Assembly (NCBI RefSeq): GCF_042650885.1
Contig: NZ_JBHSBU010000002.1
Span: 233,122-297,121, forward strand
Length of the DNA: 64,000 bases
Reading direction: 5' to 3'
From: Chitinimonas_A lacunae
GTDB lineage: Bacteria > Pseudomonadota > Gammaproteobacteria > Burkholderiales > Chitinimonadaceae
In this document: positions 62,812 to 64,000 of the stretch, piece after piece
Layout: every line of letters starts with the position of its first letter
Position numbering within the stretch: the first letter of the stretch is position 1
Program-made: the position numbers and the translations under genes
The notes under the pieces: model-generated
What the model saw: only the letters and a program-made list of their open reading frames with translations
The model's database searches: none
Told to the model about the DNA's origin: nothing

Positions 62812-64000
62812 TTAATCGTCAACCCCGGTATTCGGAGGAGTTCCCGTGGAACTACCCGGCGTAGTAGGCCCGGAACGGGGTGGCTTACCCAAGCCATCCG
62901 AGCTGATCGGCTGACAGTCAAGATCTTTATAAAAAGCACGCAATTGAGCCTTTAAACATTTCTTACTACACCCGGACGAGGGAAATGCCAGCACAATCGA
63001 CTCTGCCCCGGCATCGATTGCCTCGTCTTTAGTCATTGGGCCTTTATCCGGGATCGGCTGTCCATTGCCCTTTCTTGCATTTCTCAAAACCTGGCTCAGC
63101 TTGCCGTGAATATGACCATGGGAGGCCTGATATTGATTCGTTCCCTCCACACAGATGGTCGGAGCCAATTGGTTCACACATCCAGTCCCTGGTGGCGAAT
63201 TAATGGTCTTCTTATATTTTTCGCAATGATCGAACATCGAAGCGGGGAGAACATGGTGCCCGCTTTGTCCTGGGCAGCAACCTTTCCCATGATCTGGTCC
63301 ATTGACCGGGTTTTGTTCCTCACCGATGTTATTGCAATCTGCACGTAGATGGTCGAGTCGGTGGGTATTACCGTAGGGCACCAGGGAACACCGGCGGGCG
63401 CGGATACATGGATTAAGTTCCGCCGCAACCTGCATAACGTCCGCAGCCAGGTTTTGATCGTCTCCACTGTATTTTGCCAAGGCATCTTTCATCTCGTTAA
63501 CCTTGGCCGTCGCTTCCTGGAGTTTGCGCGCTGTCTCTTCGATTTGTTTAACTTTATCGGGAAAGCTGTTTTTCACCTGATCCCAGGTTTTAGGCAGATC
63601 ATAAGCGTCATAGGCCGTCATAGCGATATTGATCACGATCGCAAACGGTCCAGTCACTACGGAAGCTGCCCTGACAGCTAGGCGGCCAGCGGCCTTTTTG
63701 GCTATGACCTCCGTTACTTTTTTCTGAATCAGCTCCGTCAATTCGGCCTGCATCTTATTCTTGGCCGCCTCCAAGGCTGCAATCCCTAAGTCCTTAGCCA
63801 TTTTCTCAGGGATAGATTTCAGGTCCTTTAACAAATCCTTGGCGCTACGCGGCTTGTTGTGCAGGAAATCACAATGATTATGGATCCAGGCCGTCGTTTG
63901 ATCGCTGCCTTGACGTCCTTCTCTAGCTTTGGCCGTCTGGTGTTTGCTGCGGTCAAGCCTACTGAGCAGTTTGCCGGCCACCCCGTGGTTTTGAGCTTTT
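62812..64000 (-). CDS. Type VI effector B with GHH-type nuclease domain (partial)
   Basis: The 3' 1189 bases of a paralogue of effector A; the frame stays open to the window edge (KAQNHGVAGKLLSRLD upstream of a GTG at 63981, parallel to RRGVAGKLLSKLD in effector A). The GHH core is CCPGQSGHHVLPASMF, followed by GCVNQLAPTICVEGTNQ and ASHGHIHGKL. The C-terminus is TSGKPP-like and Gly/Pro/Thr-rich. The true start and any PAAR-like partner lie outside the window. Confidence 0.85.
   Translation of the reverse strand, partial: KAQNHGVAGKLLSRLDRSKHQTAKAREGRQGSDQTTAWIHNHCDFLHNKPRSAKDLLKDLKSIPEKMAKDLGIAALEAAKNKMQAELTELIQKKVTEVIAKKAAGRLAVRAASVVTGPFAIVINIAMTAYDAYDLPKTWDQVKNSFPDKVKQIEETARKLQEATAKVNEMKDALAKYSGDDQNLAADVMQVAAELNPCIRARRCSLVPYGNTHRLDHLRADCNNIGEEQNPVNGPDHGKGCCPGQSGHHVLPASMFDHCEKYKKTINSPPGTGCVNQLAPTICVEGTNQYQASHGHIHGKLSQVLRNARKGNGQPIPDKGPMTKDEAIDAGAESIVLAFPSSGCSKKCLKAQLRAFYKDLDCQPISSDGLGKPPRSGPTTPGSSTGTPPNTGVDD

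Overview
The window is GC-rich (about 60%), gene-dense bacterial DNA. Codon use, the CadR/PbrR-type metal promoter, the YD-repeat and type VI style effector genes and the IS families point to a betaproteobacterium (Neisseriales or Burkholderiales type). That assignment is inferred from gene content; no rRNA or other marker gene is present.

0.2-35.1 kb is a polymorphic-toxin locus. One 8389-residue Rhs/YD-repeat gene (237-25406) has an array of 1104-bp tandem units in its middle. Each unit encodes seven FG-GAP/VCBS-like Ca-loop blades, so it looks like one whole seven-bladed beta-propeller copied about six times. The gene ends in LysM modules, a hydrophobic segment and a pre-toxin region. A toxin-like ORF (25406-27373) overlaps its stop, followed by a probable immunity gene. 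A dead IS256-type element comes next, then a second, promoterless copy of the Rhs tail (29140-31835, matching 22128-24824). This copy is joined to a different tip: a LysM, a pre-toxin module shared with tip 1, a polymerase-beta-type nucleotidyltransferase domain, and its own immunity candidate. This is an Rhs orphan-tip layout, frameshifted at two places.

35.1-37.9 kb is a nest of IS debris: an IS5 N-terminal scrap, an IS30 copy, a left-truncated IS256 copy, an IS30 C-terminal scrap and a second IS256-type right end. 37.9-46.4 kb holds a Zn/Cd/Pb P-type ATPase with a MerR-family promoter, an ankyrin-SUFU protein (orphan immunity candidate), a tyrosine recombinase, a secreted protein, a secreted seven-repeat RCC1 propeller and a KfrA-like coiled-coil DNA-binding protein.

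47.0-54.9 kb contains the most interesting system: a candidate RiPP (ribosomally made, modified peptide) cluster. An 87-residue precursor carries two identical 11-residue core repeats (AFFDKNGSCGA). It is followed by a radical SAM/SPASM maturase, a JmjC/cupin-8 Fe(II)/2-oxoglutarate oxygenase two bases later, and a translationally coupled pair made of a GNAT acetyltransferase and a HExxH peptide-hydroxylase-type protein. An AraC regulator and two unrecognised genes lie upstream.

54.9-57.2 kb has a divergent pair: a DJ-1/AraC regulator and a secreted DJ-1/PfpI protein. 57.4-64 kb (minus strand) is a type VI effector region: two paralogous GHH-nuclease effectors, each followed by a paralogous repeat-rich protein (immunity candidate), one PAAR-like DUF4150 protein and a TIGR02270-like HEAT-repeat protein. 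The upstream effector runs off the window edge.
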